Shown: in pieces, positions 17,760 to 26,792 of the stretch
Layout: each line of letters begins with the position of its first letter
Position numbering within the stretch: the first letter of the stretch is position 1
DNA from: Roseomonas indoligenes
Lineage (GTDB): Bacteria; Pseudomonadota; Alphaproteobacteria; Acetobacterales; Acetobacteraceae
DNA length: 64,000 bases
Reading direction: 5' to 3'
Assembly (NCBI RefSeq): GCF_017813365.1
Contig: NZ_JAGIZA010000013.1
Coordinates: 117,353 to 181,352 of the forward strand
Notes under the pieces: model-generated
What the model was told of the DNA's origin: nothing
The model's database searches: none
What the model saw: the letters and a program-made list of their open reading frames with translations, nothing else
Made by a program: the position numbers and the translations under genes

Positions 17760-18776
17760 ATGAGCACTCCGCTCGCCGCCAGCAGGCCGCCCTTGCTCAT
17801 CGTGGGGGCCGGGGCGGTCGGCGCCTACATGGCCGGGCACCTCGCCGCGGCCGGAGAGCCGGTCGTTGTCCTTGAACCCTGGGAGCCGAACCGGGACGCC
17901 ATTCGGGCCCAGGACCTTCGGATCGACGAGCCGTCCGGGCGGCTGGAGGTGCGACTGAACCTTATCGACACCGTGGAGGAGATCGCGTCCGTCGCGCCCG
18001 GGCTGGTTGTCCTCTGCACGAAGCTGGCCGATGCGCCCGCGATCGTCGAGCGGATCGAGACGGCCTATCGCGGGCCCTACCTCGTGACGCTCAATGCCCT
18101 GGCCGATCTGGACCTCGCGGAACAGCTGGGCGTCGACCGGGTTATGGGCTGCATCGTCACCGGCCTTTTCGCCAACCTCGTCGAGCCCGGCCTCGTGCGG
18201 CGGCACCGCCGACGTCTTGATGGCGGCGCGCCAACCTTCAGGCTGGGCGAAACGGGCGGCCCGGCGGGTCCGCGGCTTCGCGCGCTGGCCACGGTGCTCG
18301 GCCAGGTGGACAGGGCGGAGGTGGTGGACGACCTGCCCGCCGCGCGCTGGACCAAGATGGTCTTCAACTGCATGACCTCGCCCCTCTCCGCCCTGCACCG
18401 GCGGCCGATCCGCGACCTCTTCCTCGATCCCGATCTTCGGGCCGAGATGATGCGGGTCGGGCTGGAGGTGGCGGCAGCGGCGGGCGCGGCGGGGATGGGC
18501 TTGGACACCCTCTGCGGCGTCCCCGGGGCGACGTGGCTCGCCGCGGCGCGGCAGGAAGCGCGAGCCCTGGCGACCCTGGAGGCCGGGCTGGTCCGCTACG
18601 GCGCGGCGCTGGATCCCGGCGCCACCAGCGGCATGGCGCAGGACCTCGCGCGCGGGCGGCGCACGGAGGTCTTGCTCATCAATGGGGCCTTGGTGGAGAA
18701 GGCCGCGCGGCTCGGCCTTGCCGCCCCCGCCAACGCGGCCCTCGTCGCCGCGCTGGAGGCGGCCGTGCCGGCCTGA
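17760..18776 (+). CDS. Ketopantoate reductase family protein (ApbA/PanE-like)
   Basis: A 338-aa 2-dehydropantoate 2-reductase-like protein. Seen: the NADP-binding motif VGAGAVGAYMAGHLAAAG at the N-terminus, LCTKLADA, a central ARWTKMVFNCMTSPLSAL carrying the expected catalytic Lys, and an all-helical C-terminal domain. The family reduces 2-oxo acids with NADPH; paralogues outside pantothenate synthesis are common, and this catabolic setting suggests another oxo-acid substrate. The ATG at 17760 is preferred to 17715 because the fold starts soon after. It is divergent from the DapA-like gene, with only 77 bp between the starts, and convergent with the hydrolase pair. Confidence 0.87.
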   Translation: MSTPLAASRPPLLIVGAGAVGAYMAGHLAAAGEPVVVLEPWEPNRDAIRAQDLRIDEPSGRLEVRLNLIDTVEEIASVAPGLVVLCTKLADAPAIVERIETAYRGPYLVTLNALADLDLAEQLGVDRVMGCIVTGLFANLVEPGLVRRHRRRLDGGAPTFRLGETGGPAGPRLRALATVLGQVDRAEVVDDLPAARWTKMVFNCMTSPLSALHRRPIRDLFLDPDLRAEMMRVGLEVAAAAGAAGMGLDTLCGVPGATWLAAARQEARALATLEAGLVRYGAALDPGATSGMAQDLARGRRTEVLLINGALVEKAARLGLAAPANAALVAALEAAVPA

Positions 18777-18798
18777 TCCGCCGCCGCGGAATGCCCGC

Positions 18799-19632
18799 TC
18801 AGGCACCCTGGCGCCGCAGGAAGTCGAGGACGTCGCGCGCGCAACGCTCCGGCACCGCGTCGCCGAGGTTGTGCGGCATCCCCTCATAGGTCAGCAGCTC
18901 CGCCCGCGGGATCATGTCCCGCATGATCTCGTACTGGTTGTGCGATCCGATGGGCTCCTGGCCGGGCGCGACGATCAGTGTGGGACAGGCGATGCGCGGC
19001 AGGTCCTCCGTCCAGTCCCGGCTCGCCATATGGGTCACGAAGCGGCCGATCCAGCGCGGGTCGTTGCCCCCGGTCTGGCGGCAGAACCAGTCCACCAGCC
19101 CGGGATCGGTCCCCTCGGGGAAGCGGTCCGTCACCGTCGCGCGCACGAAGGCTTCCAGCCCCAACCGCGCGATTTCCGCCGGCCAGCCACCGGCCTTGCT
19201 GTTCCGCAGGCCGGGGGTGGAGGCGAAGAGCGACAGGGTGGCGATGCGCTGCGGATCCTCGATGGCCAGCCGCTGCCCGACATAGCCGCCGGCGGAGTTG
19301 CCGACGAGGTGGACTCGCGCCACGCCGATCGCGTCCAGCAGCTCCCGCACATCGTCGCAGAGGCGCTCGACGGTGATGGGGTGGGATTCGTCCGGCACCT
19401 CGGATGCACCGTGGCCGCGCAGATCCATGGAAATCACCGGGAACTCGCGGGCGAGGATCGGGATCCAGCCATACCAGCGCCGATAGGCGCCCATGGCCGG
19501 GTGCAGCAGCAGGATCGGCTCGCGGCGCGGGCGCCAGGGATCGGTGAAGTCGTCCACGCGCCAGGCGAGGCGGATGCCGTCGCTGGCCGCGTGAAAGGCC
19601 ATGGTGGGATGGACCGGCGGCAGCTCGGTCAT
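18799..19632 (-). CDS. Alpha/beta hydrolase, tandem copy B
   Basis: A 277-aa alpha/beta hydrolase. Seen: LLLHPAMGAYRRWYGWIP (oxyanion region), MDLRGHGASEVP, the nucleophile elbow GNSAGGY and a late His in GMPHNLGD. It is a clear tandem paralogue of the upstream copy (shared VDDFTDPWR, MDLRGHG, NSAGGYV, MPHN). Its ATG overlaps the upstream stop by ATGA, so the pair is coupled. It is the last gene of a seven-gene minus-strand arm. Members of this group act on esters, lactones or C-C bonds of beta-diketones; the substrate is unknown. Confidence 0.88.
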   Translation of the reverse strand: MTELPPVHPTMAFHAASDGIRLAWRVDDFTDPWRPRREPILLLHPAMGAYRRWYGWIPILAREFPVISMDLRGHGASEVPDESHPITVERLCDDVRELLDAIGVARVHLVGNSAGGYVGQRLAIEDPQRIATLSLFASTPGLRNSKAGGWPAEIARLGLEAFVRATVTDRFPEGTDPGLVDWFCRQTGGNDPRWIGRFVTHMASRDWTEDLPRIACPTLIVAPGQEPIGSHNQYEIMRDMIPRAELLTYEGMPHNLGDAVPERCARDVLDFLRRQGA

Positions 19633-20459
19633 CGACGGTCAGCTCCCGGGTAGCCGAAGGTGTCGCGGTGGAAGGCCATGATGTCGGCCACGCAGCGGTC
19701 CGGCAGCATGTCCGCGATGTTGTGGGGCATGTGCTCGTAGGCGATCATCCGCACATTCGGAATGCGGTCCCGCATGGTGTCGTAGAGGGCGGCGGCGCCC
19801 ACCGTCTCGGCGCCCGGCAGGATCACGAGGCTGGGGCAGCGGATGCGATGGAGCTGATCGCTCCAGTTCTGGGTCGCGGCGTAGCCGATGAAGCGGACGA
19901 CGAAATCCCGGTCGTTCTGCTCCGTCTGGTCCAGGAACCACTCGACCATGCCGGGGCCCGTGCTGGCGAGGTCGAAGCGCATGTGGATGGTGTCGGCCAG
20001 GAAGTGGCGCAGTCCCTCCTTCTTGATCCGCGGCAGCCATTTCAGCGCCTCCGGGCTGAGGCCGGGGGTGGAGCCGACCACCGCCATGCTCAACACCTTC
20101 TCCGGCTCCCGCATCGCAAGGTTCTGGGCCACGTAGCCGCCGGCGGAATTGGCGGTGACATGGGCCTTCTCCATGCGGAGCAGCGCCATCAGCTCGACCA
20201 CGTCATCCACCAGCCGGTCCATGGTCAGGGGCGCGGAAAGATCGGGCACGCTGGACCGGCCATGGCCGCGCAGGTCCATGCGGATCAGCCGGAAATGCCG
20301 CGCCAGGCCGGGCACCCAGGAGTAGAAGCGCTCCGAGTTGCCCATGGCGGAGTGCAGCAGGAACATGACCGGGGCTTCGCGCCAGGGATCGGTGAAATCG
20401 TCGATGTAGTAGGCGATGGTCTCGCCATCGCTCGCGGTGAAAGTGGCTGCCTCGGTCAT
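19629..20459 (-). CDS. Alpha/beta hydrolase, tandem copy A
   Basis: A 276-aa alpha/beta hydrolase and tandem paralogue of the next gene. Seen: IDDFTDPWREAPVMFLLHSAMGN, MDLRGHGRSSVPD, the elbow ANSAGGYV and a late His in EHMPHNIAD. No signal peptide. It starts 20 bp after the Bug gene in the same operon, and its stop overlaps the following start. Two similar hydrolases in a row suggest substrates differing slightly, or two steps on one molecule. Confidence 0.88.
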   Translation of the reverse strand: MTEAATFTASDGETIAYYIDDFTDPWREAPVMFLLHSAMGNSERFYSWVPGLARHFRLIRMDLRGHGRSSVPDLSAPLTMDRLVDDVVELMALLRMEKAHVTANSAGGYVAQNLAMREPEKVLSMAVVGSTPGLSPEALKWLPRIKKEGLRHFLADTIHMRFDLASTGPGMVEWFLDQTEQNDRDFVVRFIGYAATQNWSDQLHRIRCPSLVILPGAETVGAAALYDTMRDRIPNVRMIAYEHMPHNIADMLPDRCVADIMAFHRDTFGYPGADRR

Positions 20460-20479
20460 GACTTACTCCAGGATTCTAT

Positions 20480-21469
20480 TCAGTCCTGCACCGGAACTTT
20501 CGCGATGCGGACGATGTCGTCAAAGCGGCTGCGGTCGGCACGGATCAGGGCGCCGAACTCGGCCGGGCCCAGCTTGCCCGGCACCACGCCGAGCGTCGCG
20601 AAGCGCGCATTGAAGGCGGGCGCGTCGAGGATGGGGCGCATGGCCGTCGCCACCCTCTCCACGATCTCCGGGGCAAGCCCCGCAGGGCCGACGAGGCCCC
20701 ACCAGGCGTCCATGTCGAAGCCGGGATAGCCGCACTCCGCCACGCTCGGCACTTCGGGCGTCAGCGCGAGGCGCTCGGCGCCGGAGACGGCGAAGGCGCG
20801 CAAGGTGCCGGCCTTGATGTGCGGATAGCTCGCCGCGACGGAGATGAAGGAGACCGGCACGCGGCCAGTGGTCAGGTCCGCCATCAGGTCGGCATCGCCC
20901 TTGTAGGGCACATGCTCCATCTCGATCCCCGCGACGGCCATAAAGAGGCTCATCGTCAGGTGCGGGCCGGCACCGACGCCGGAGGAGGCGTAGCTCAGCG
21001 CGCCCGGCCGTGCCTTGACGAGGGCCACCAGGTCGCGCAGGTCCTTCGCGGGCACGGAAGGGTGCACCGCGAGGTAGTAGGGGGAACGTGCGCCGAGCGC
21101 GATCGGCGCGAAGTCGCGCAGGGGATCGAAGCCCAGGTTGCGGCGGATGCTCGGCGCCAGCACCTGGGAGCTGGAGATCATGTAGAGCGTGTAGCCGTCC
21201 GGCGCGGCCCGCGCCGCGGCCTCCGCGGCGATGGAGCCGGCGGCGCCCGCCCGGTTCTCCACCACGAAGCCCTGCCCGAAGATGTCGGTGAGCGGGGCGG
21301 AGACGGCGCGGGCCACGAGATCGTTGGCGCCACCGGCCGGATAGCCGACGAGCACGCGGACGCTGCGATTGGGCCAGGCGGCGGGCTGCGCCAGCCCCGG
21401 CCGCGCGAGGAGAGCGCCGGTGGCCGCGAGCAGCGCGCGGCGGGAAACGGTATCCGTCGATAGGGGCAT
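20480..21469 (-). CDS. Bug/TctC family solute-binding protein
   Basis: A 329-aa periplasmic Bug receptor. Seen: N-terminal TVSRRALLAATGALLARPGLAQ (twin-Arg-like signal peptide), VRVLVGYPAGGANDLVAR, VVENRAGAAGSIAAEA, MEHVPYKGDADLMADL and VPSVAECGYPG. The ATG at 21469 is preferred because upstream frame extension gives no signal peptide. It lies between the SDR and the hydrolase pair in one operon, with a second Bug receptor two genes upstream. Ligand unknown. Confidence 0.92.
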   Translation of the reverse strand: MPLSTDTVSRRALLAATGALLARPGLAQPAAWPNRSVRVLVGYPAGGANDLVARAVSAPLTDIFGQGFVVENRAGAAGSIAAEAAARAAPDGYTLYMISSSQVLAPSIRRNLGFDPLRDFAPIALGARSPYYLAVHPSVPAKDLRDLVALVKARPGALSYASSGVGAGPHLTMSLFMAVAGIEMEHVPYKGDADLMADLTTGRVPVSFISVAASYPHIKAGTLRAFAVSGAERLALTPEVPSVAECGYPGFDMDAWWGLVGPAGLAPEIVERVATAMRPILDAPAFNARFATLGVVPGKLGPAEFGALIRADRSRFDDIVRIAKVPVQD

Positions 21470-21564
21470 GGTGGCCTGTCTCCTGGGCGTTGTCGTGCGC
21501 TCGTCCCTGCGTGTTTTCTTGTCTCTGGCGTCATGTCCGGCGCCCGCCTCGTGGTGCCGGATGG

Positions 21565-22362
21565 TCAGTAGGAGGATCGCCCGCCATCGGCGGGGATGGT
21601 GGCGCCCGTGATCATCCGCGCGGCATCGGAGGCGAGAAAAACGGCCGTGGCGGCGATATGCTCGGGATCCCCGACCCAGAAGGGGTACTCGCGCAGGCGC
21701 GCCGCCGGGTTCTGCGGGTCGCGCCCCTCGTCGGCCGGATCCAGCGTACCCCAGTCGCGCAGGATGCGCGCAGTCTGCACGCGGCCGGAGGCGATGGCGT
21801 TCACCCGCACGCCCTGCTTGGCGTAGTGCCCGGCCAGGGCGCGCGTGAGGGAGAGGATGGCTCCCTTCGCCGCACCGTAGACATGGAAGGGGCTTGCCCC
21901 GCGCAGCGCGGCGCCGGAGGACATGTTGATCACCGCCCCGCCGCCCGCACGGATGATGGCGGGAATGGCGTGGCGGCAGCACAGGAAGGTTCCGCGCAGG
22001 TCGAGGTTGATGGTGCGGTCGAAGACCTCCAGCGGCACCTCCGTCACAGGCCCGTCCTCGGGGTCCGTGCCGCCGGCGGTGTTGTAGAGCACGTCCAGCC
22101 GCCCGAAGCGCGTGAGGGTGCCCGCCACGGCGGCCGCCACGCTCTCGTCCGAGGTGACGTCGGTCTCCAGAGCCAGCGCATCGCCCCCGGCTTGCCGCAC
22201 GCTCGCCGCCGCCACCTCCGCGCTCTCCTTCAGGCGGTCCGCCACGGCCACGGCGGCACCGGCGGCCGCGAAGGCGCGGGCAGCCGCGCTGCCGATGCCG
22301 CCCCCGCCGCCGGAGATGAGGACGACCTTGCCCGAGAGATCGGAGAGATCGCGCGCGGCCAT
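21565..22362 (-). CDS. SDR family oxidoreductase
   Basis: A 265-aa classical short-chain dehydrogenase. Seen: the cofactor motif SGGGGGIGSAAA, Asp of VADRL favouring NAD over NADP, NTAGG (usually NNAG), the catalytic Ser region NMSSGAAL, the catalytic Tyr-Lys in YGAAKGA, and the C-terminal motif PADGG. ATG at 22362 lies 4 bp after the stop of the upstream Bug gene, which argues for coupling. It probably oxidises a secondary alcohol formed or imported by this operon. Confidence 0.9.
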   Translation of the reverse strand: MAARDLSDLSGKVVLISGGGGGIGSAAARAFAAAGAAVAVADRLKESAEVAAASVRQAGGDALALETDVTSDESVAAAVAGTLTRFGRLDVLYNTAGGTDPEDGPVTEVPLEVFDRTINLDLRGTFLCCRHAIPAIIRAGGGAVINMSSGAALRGASPFHVYGAAKGAILSLTRALAGHYAKQGVRVNAIASGRVQTARILRDWGTLDPADEGRDPQNPAARLREYPFWVGDPEHIAATAVFLASDAARMITGATIPADGGRSSY

Positions 22363-22366
22363 CGCC

Positions 22367-23326
22367 TCAGCCCGCCCGCGCGCCGGATTGCCGGACGATC
22401 GGGCCCCAGGTGTCCAGCTCGCGCCGGAAGCGGGCGGAGAACTCGGCAGGGGTGGTGCCGGCCAGAACGAAGCCGAGCTCGGCCGCCTTGGCCCGGATAT
22501 CCGGCAGGGCGAGCACGGCCGCAATCTCCCGCGACAGCCGCTCGCCGATGGCGAGTGGCGTGGCGGCCGGAGCCCAGAGGCCCCAGATCGTCTCGGCGTT
22601 CATCTCGGGCAGCCCGGCCTCCGCGAAGGTCGGCACATCCGGCAGGGCGGGTGAGCGCTGGTTGCCCGTGATGGCGATGGCGCGAAGCTGCCCGCCCTCC
22701 ACATACTGCCGGGTGGAGCTGATGCCCGCGAACATGATCTGGGTCTGCCCGCCCAGCACGGCGGTGACGCCCGGTGCCGTGCCAGCATAGGGCACGTGCA
22801 CGATGTCCAGCTTGGCGACGGAGCGCAGCATTTCGCCCGCAAGATGGGTGGAGGCGCCGTTGCCGCCGGAGGCGAAGTTCACCGCGCCGGGATGGGCATG
22901 CGCGTAGTCCAGCACCTCCTTCACCGTCCTTGGCGGAAAGGAGGGATGCGCGACCAGGATCACCGGCGCGGTAGCCAGCAGCGAGACGGGCTGGAGGTCG
23001 CGCTCCGTGTCGAAGGGCAGACGGGCGTAGAGGAAAGGGTTCACCGCCACCGCGCTGTCGATCATCAGCAGCGTGTGCCCATCTGCCGGCGCCTGGGCGA
23101 CGAGGTTGGTGCCGATGGTGCTGCCGCCACCCGGCCGGTTCTCGATCAGCACGGGCTGGCCCAGGCGCTCCTGCAGCCCCGGCTGCACCAGCCGCGTGAT
23201 GATGTCCGTGCCCCCGCCCGGCGGTACGGGCACGATGATCCGGATGGGCTTGCTGGGATAGGCCTGTCCCCAGGCCGCGGCGGGCAAGGCGGCGAAGGGC
23301 GAGAGGAGGAGGTGGCGTCGGCGCAT
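22367..23326 (-). CDS. Bug/TctC family solute-binding protein
   Basis: A 319-aa Bug receptor. Seen: a short signal peptide MRRRHLLLSPFAALPAAAWG, then IRIIVPVPPGGGTDIITRLV, LIENRPGGGSTIGTNL, IVHVPYAGTAPGVTAVLGG and VPTFAEAGLPEM. The ATG at 23326 has GGACCCCC upstream and gives the signal peptide directly. It follows the deacetylase and precedes the SDR in the same operon. Ligand unknown. Confidence 0.92.
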   Translation of the reverse strand: MRRRHLLLSPFAALPAAAWGQAYPSKPIRIIVPVPPGGGTDIITRLVQPGLQERLGQPVLIENRPGGGSTIGTNLVAQAPADGHTLLMIDSAVAVNPFLYARLPFDTERDLQPVSLLATAPVILVAHPSFPPRTVKEVLDYAHAHPGAVNFASGGNGASTHLAGEMLRSVAKLDIVHVPYAGTAPGVTAVLGGQTQIMFAGISSTRQYVEGGQLRAIAITGNQRSPALPDVPTFAEAGLPEMNAETIWGLWAPAATPLAIGERLSREIAAVLALPDIRAKAAELGFVLAGTTPAEFSARFRRELDTWGPIVRQSGARAG

Positions 23327-23409
23327 CGGGGGTCCTTCTCGGTCGAACACTGGGACGGTCCGCGCTTCCTCGGCACGGGGGCTCTTGCGGCCCCTCGCGC
23401 GGGCGGCCC

Positions 23410-24243
23410 TTAGGCGGCGGCGCGCGCCCGGAACTCCTGCTGGATCTCGTCCAGCGTCAGGAACTCGGCGCCCATCCCGCCCAGCGCGTCGATAAGCTTC
23501 TCCAGCATCAGCATCCGGTGGCCACGGCCGATGACGTAGGGATGAAAGGTGAAGACGAGCATTCCCCATTCCGTGGTGCGGCGCATGTACTCGAAATCCG
23601 CGATCCAGTTCTCCAGCACCGCGTTCGCGTTCGCCAGGCCGGGCATGAGGGTGGTGGGCAGGCGGAAGAACTCGAAATGCGGGTGGTCGTCCAGCGACCA
23701 GCTGATGGGGATCTCCACCAGATCCGTCGTCTCGCCGAAGACCAGCGGCGCATCGGCGGCCACCTTGTCCCCGCGCCGCGCGAAATAGGGCTCGCAGTCA
23801 TGCCCCATCATGCTGCTGTCGTAGCGGCAGCCGTGCTGGATCGCGAGGTCGAGCGTGCGGTCGCTGATGTCCCAGGAGGGCGACCGGTAGCCGACCGGCC
23901 CCTTGCCGGTGAGGCGGCGGATGCTCTCCACCGCGCGCGCGAACTCCTCCGCCTCCCGGTCCGCCGGCAGGTCGGCCGGCGGCACGTGGCTCCAGCCGTG
24001 GTGGCCGATCTCATGCCCGCCGGCGATCACGCGCTCGCAGGCGGCCGGATAGGTCTCGATCACCACGCCCGGCACGTACCAGCTGGACCTGATGCCGCGG
24101 CTGGCCAGCAGGTCCAGGATGCGGCCGGCGCCGATCACGCCGAACTCCCCGCGCGAGATGGGGGTCGGCGTCAGCATCCCGCGCGAGGCGAAACCGGACC
24201 AGGTGTCGAAGTCGAAGGACAGGCACGCGATGTGGCGGGGCAT
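23410..24243 (-). CDS. Polysaccharide deacetylase family protein
   Basis: A 277-aa cytoplasmic NodB-fold hydrolase (carbohydrate esterase 4 / PuuE-like). Seen: the metal-binding Asp in LSFDFDTWSG near residue 12, the His pair of HEIGHHGWSH, the RSPSWDIS motif and a C-terminal TFHPYVIGRGHR. There is no signal peptide, so it more likely acts on a small amide (as allantoinase and imidase relatives do) than on cell-wall polymer. ATG at 24243 lies 2 bp after the stop of the CMD gene. It fits a catabolic operon that hydrolyses a C-N bond. Confidence 0.88.
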   Translation of the reverse strand: MPRHIACLSFDFDTWSGFASRGMLTPTPISRGEFGVIGAGRILDLLASRGIRSSWYVPGVVIETYPAACERVIAGGHEIGHHGWSHVPPADLPADREAEEFARAVESIRRLTGKGPVGYRSPSWDISDRTLDLAIQHGCRYDSSMMGHDCEPYFARRGDKVAADAPLVFGETTDLVEIPISWSLDDHPHFEFFRLPTTLMPGLANANAVLENWIADFEYMRRTTEWGMLVFTFHPYVIGRGHRMLMLEKLIDALGGMGAEFLTLDEIQQEFRARAAA

Positions 24244-24245
24244 GG

Positions 24246-24821
24246 TCAGCTCTCCTCCGGCAGGGCGCTCTGCTTGCGCTGCCATTCCAGCTCGATCGCG
24301 AGGATCTCCGGCGGCTCCAGCTCCACCCCGAGCGCGAGGATCGAGGTGCCGAGCGCGAGGTAATAGGCCGCGAGGAGGGTGATGTCGGTGACCTGGCGCG
24401 GGCTGAAATGCGCGCGCAGCGGGCCGGCGACATCGGGCCCCGTGCCCCGCCCCGCGAGGAAGGAGAGGACGTAGGCGCAGAGGGCACGGTCGGCCTCCGC
24501 CAGCGTCTCCGGCATCCGGCCATCCCGGATGTCGTCGATCTGCCCCTGCGTGATCCCGGCCTGCAGCCCGAGCGGCGCGTGATGGCCCCAGGCATAGGGA
24601 ACGCCCCGCCCCACCAGCAGGATGACCAGCTCGCGCTGCACTTCCGTCAGCGCCGTGCCGTAGCGGGCGTAATGGCCAACGGTGGAGAAGACGCCGAGGC
24701 CCTCCGGCGCATGGGCGAAGGCCTTCATGGCGTTGGACACCCAGCCCCGGCTCGCCTTCACGCGGTCGAACATGGCGGAGAGGGCGGGATCAGCGGCCGG
24801 ATCAGCGGGAAGAAGGAGCAA
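24246..24821 (-). CDS. Carboxymuconolactone decarboxylase family protein
   Basis: A 191-aa CMD/AhpD-fold protein, first gene of the minus-strand arm. Seen: LTEVQRELVILLVGRGVPYAWGHHAPLGLQAG, the core CMD helix region with the conserved His, and LLAAYYLALGTSILALGVELE. The CxxC redox pair of AhpD is absent, so peroxidase activity is unlikely; a decarboxylase or dehydratase-like role is possible. It uses a TTG start at 24821 with GCAGGAA upstream. The start is 27 bp from the operator palindrome shared with the divergent GntR gene. Confidence 0.82.
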   Translation of the reverse strand: MLLLPADPAADPALSAMFDRVKASRGWVSNAMKAFAHAPEGLGVFSTVGHYARYGTALTEVQRELVILLVGRGVPYAWGHHAPLGLQAGITQGQIDDIRDGRMPETLAEADRALCAYVLSFLAGRGTGPDVAGPLRAHFSPRQVTDITLLAAYYLALGTSILALGVELEPPEILAIELEWQRKQSALPEES

Positions 24822-24848
24822 AAGAAGGGTTCCTGCAAAACAAAGAAT

Positions 24849-24860
24849 CTAATATATTAG
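24849..24860. promoter_or_regulatory. Perfect 12-bp palindrome in divergent promoter, likely GntR operator
   Basis: CTAATATATTAG is a perfect inverted repeat in an AT-rich patch of a very GC-rich region, lying in the 46-bp gap between the CMD start and the GntR start. TAATAT/TATATT could serve as -10 elements in both directions. FadR-type GntR proteins bind such short palindromes and often control themselves and the divergent operon. Assignment to this GntR is inference from position. Confidence 0.6.
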
Positions 24861-24867
24861 TTGGAGC

Positions 24868-25572
24868 ATGACCCTGGATCATTCCGTTCGCAAGCCCCTT
24901 TCCGCGCGCAAGCCCTTGGCGGGCGCGGCCGCCATTCACTTCCCCAGCCGCCAGGACGTGATCGCCGCCGCCCTGCGGGAGCGCATCCTTCGCGGGGAGC
25001 TGGCGGGCGGCAGCCGGCTCGACATCGACGAGATCGCGGCCGCGCACGGCGTGAGCCGCACCCCCGTGCGAGACGCGTTGAAGCAGCTGGAGACCGAAGG
25101 GCTGGTGCAGGTCTTCCCCTATCGCGGGGTGGAGGTAACGACGCTCACCCAGGCGGACCTGGAGGAGCTCTTCAGCATTCGCGTGGCGCTGGAACAGCTC
25201 TGCATCGGTCGCGTGATAGAGCGCGTGACGCCGCAGCAGCTGGAGGGGATGCGGCGGACGCTGCGCCGGATGGACCGGCTGAAGAGGCGCGACGAGGGCT
25301 GGACCGACCTGAACACCGAGTTCCACAACGCCATCTACGACGCCGCGGGCTGGCCGCGTCTGGCCGATATGCTCCGCACCCAGCGCGTGAACATCGAGCG
25401 CTATGTCCGCGCCCGCGCCGGGGACCTCGGCACCGACCGCCAGCAGGCCCAGCACTGGACCCTGCTGGAGGCCATGGAGAAGGGCGATCGCCCCACCGCC
25501 CTCGCCACCATCCAGGCGCACTACATGGATACGGTGGCGACGATGAGCCTTCCCGCCGGCGGAGCCGGCTGA
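24868..25572 (+). CDS. GntR family regulator, FadR/FCD type
   Basis: A 234-aa transcription regulator. Seen: a winged helix-turn-helix at about residues 30-95 (ALRERILRGELAGGSRL, then IAAAHGVSRTPVRDALKQLETEGLV) and a C-terminal FCD effector domain with metal-type residues in NTEFHNAIY and a late His-containing helix (IQAHYMDT). The FCD family binds small organic acids. A GGAG ribosome site lies 7 nt before the ATG. It sits between two divergent operons and leads the plus-strand arm, so it is the likely switch for both. Confidence 0.92.
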   Translation: MTLDHSVRKPLSARKPLAGAAAIHFPSRQDVIAAALRERILRGELAGGSRLDIDEIAAAHGVSRTPVRDALKQLETEGLVQVFPYRGVEVTTLTQADLEELFSIRVALEQLCIGRVIERVTPQQLEGMRRTLRRMDRLKRRDEGWTDLNTEFHNAIYDAAGWPRLADMLRTQRVNIERYVRARAGDLGTDRQQAQHWTLLEAMEKGDRPTALATIQAHYMDTVATMSLPAGGAG

Positions 25573-25574
25573 GC

Positions 25575-26792
25575 GTGCTGCCCTGGGTCGCCGCGCTGGG
25601 GTCGACGCTGCTGATGCAGTCCGTCGCCTCCTTCCTGACCCAGAGCGTGCCCGTCATCGCGCCCCTGGTCACCGCCCGGGCCGGTCTCCCGCCGGAGGCG
25701 GTGGGGAACCTCTCGGCCCTGGTGGCGGCAGGCACGGCGCTGTTCCTCCTCCTCGGCGGGCCGTTGCTGACGCGCCTGGGGCCGGTGCGCACGCTGCAAT
25801 GGGGGGCGGCGGTCTCCGCCGCGGCCATGCTGCTGCTCGGCCTGGGCAGCACCCCGGCGCTGGTCGCGGCCTCCCTCCTGCTCGGCATCGGCTACGGTCC
25901 CTCCCCGCCCGCCGGCAGCCGCATCCTGGCGGCCACCGCGCCGCCGGAGCACCGCACCCTTATCTTCTCGGTCAAGCAGGCCGGCGCGCCGCTGGGCGGG
26001 GCCTTGGCGGGGCTGGTAACGGCCCCGGTGGCCCATGCCTTCGGCTGGATGGCGGGCATCCTCGTCACCGTCGCCGTCGCGCTCCTCGCCGCGCTGGTCA
26101 TCCAGCCGCTCAAGGAATCGCTGGATGCGGAGCGGGACCCGCGCCAATCCATCAGCCTCGGCACCATCCTGCAGCGCCAGACCTGGGCGGCCCCCGTCGC
26201 CGCGCTGGGCTTGCACCCGTCGCTGCCGCCGCTCACCGCCCTCGCCATGTCCTTCGCCGCGGTGCAGGGCTGCCTCTTCACCTTCTCCGTCACCTGGCTG
26301 AACCTCTCGCACGGCCTCACCCTCGTGCAGGCCGGCACGGCCTTCGCGAGCATGCAGGCGGCCGGCGTCGTCGCGCGCATCCTGCTGGGCTGGCTGGCGG
26401 ACCGCACGGGGCGGCCGGTCCGCAACCTGCTGGTCCAGGCCCTGGCCGCCGCCGTCGTGACACTGGGCTTCGCCTGGATGCCGGCGGACACCTCCCTTCT
26501 CGCCATCAACCTGCTGGCGGGCGCGGCGGGCTTCCTGGCGGCCAGCTGGAACGGCATCTACCTCTCCGAGGTCGCGCGCCTCGCTCCGCCAGCCCAGGTG
26601 GCCGCCGCCACGGCGGGGTCAACCCTCTTCACCTTCCTCGGCTACCTCTTCGCCCCGGCCGGCTTCACGTTGCTCGTCGCCCTCTCCGGCAACTGGGTGC
26701 TGCCGCTGACCCTGGTCGCGGCGCAGCTCGCCCTCGTCTCGCTCATCGTCTCCGTGCTGCTGCGCAGCCGCCCCGCTGGAAACCCCATCTGA
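25575..26792 (+). CDS. MFS transporter
   Basis: A 405-aa major facilitator superfamily protein with about 12 hydrophobic segments and a central hydrophilic loop near residues 185-210 (PLKESLDAERDPRQS). Seen: FSVKQAGAPLGGALAGL in TM5, and WLADRTGRPVRN, the loop-type GxxxDRxGR motif, in the second half. GTG at 25575, 2 bp after the GntR stop, is the best start because TM1 begins at once; ATG at 25611 would cut into TM1. Its stop overlaps the next ATG (TGATG). It probably carries the anionic substrate of the pathway. Confidence 0.87.
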   Translation: MLPWVAALGSTLLMQSVASFLTQSVPVIAPLVTARAGLPPEAVGNLSALVAAGTALFLLLGGPLLTRLGPVRTLQWGAAVSAAAMLLLGLGSTPALVAASLLLGIGYGPSPPAGSRILAATAPPEHRTLIFSVKQAGAPLGGALAGLVTAPVAHAFGWMAGILVTVAVALLAALVIQPLKESLDAERDPRQSISLGTILQRQTWAAPVAALGLHPSLPPLTALAMSFAAVQGCLFTFSVTWLNLSHGLTLVQAGTAFASMQAAGVVARILLGWLADRTGRPVRNLLVQALAAAVVTLGFAWMPADTSLLAINLLAGAAGFLAASWNGIYLSEVARLAPPAQVAAATAGSTLFTFLGYLFAPAGFTLLVALSGNWVLPLTLVAAQLALVSLIVSVLLRSRPAGNPI

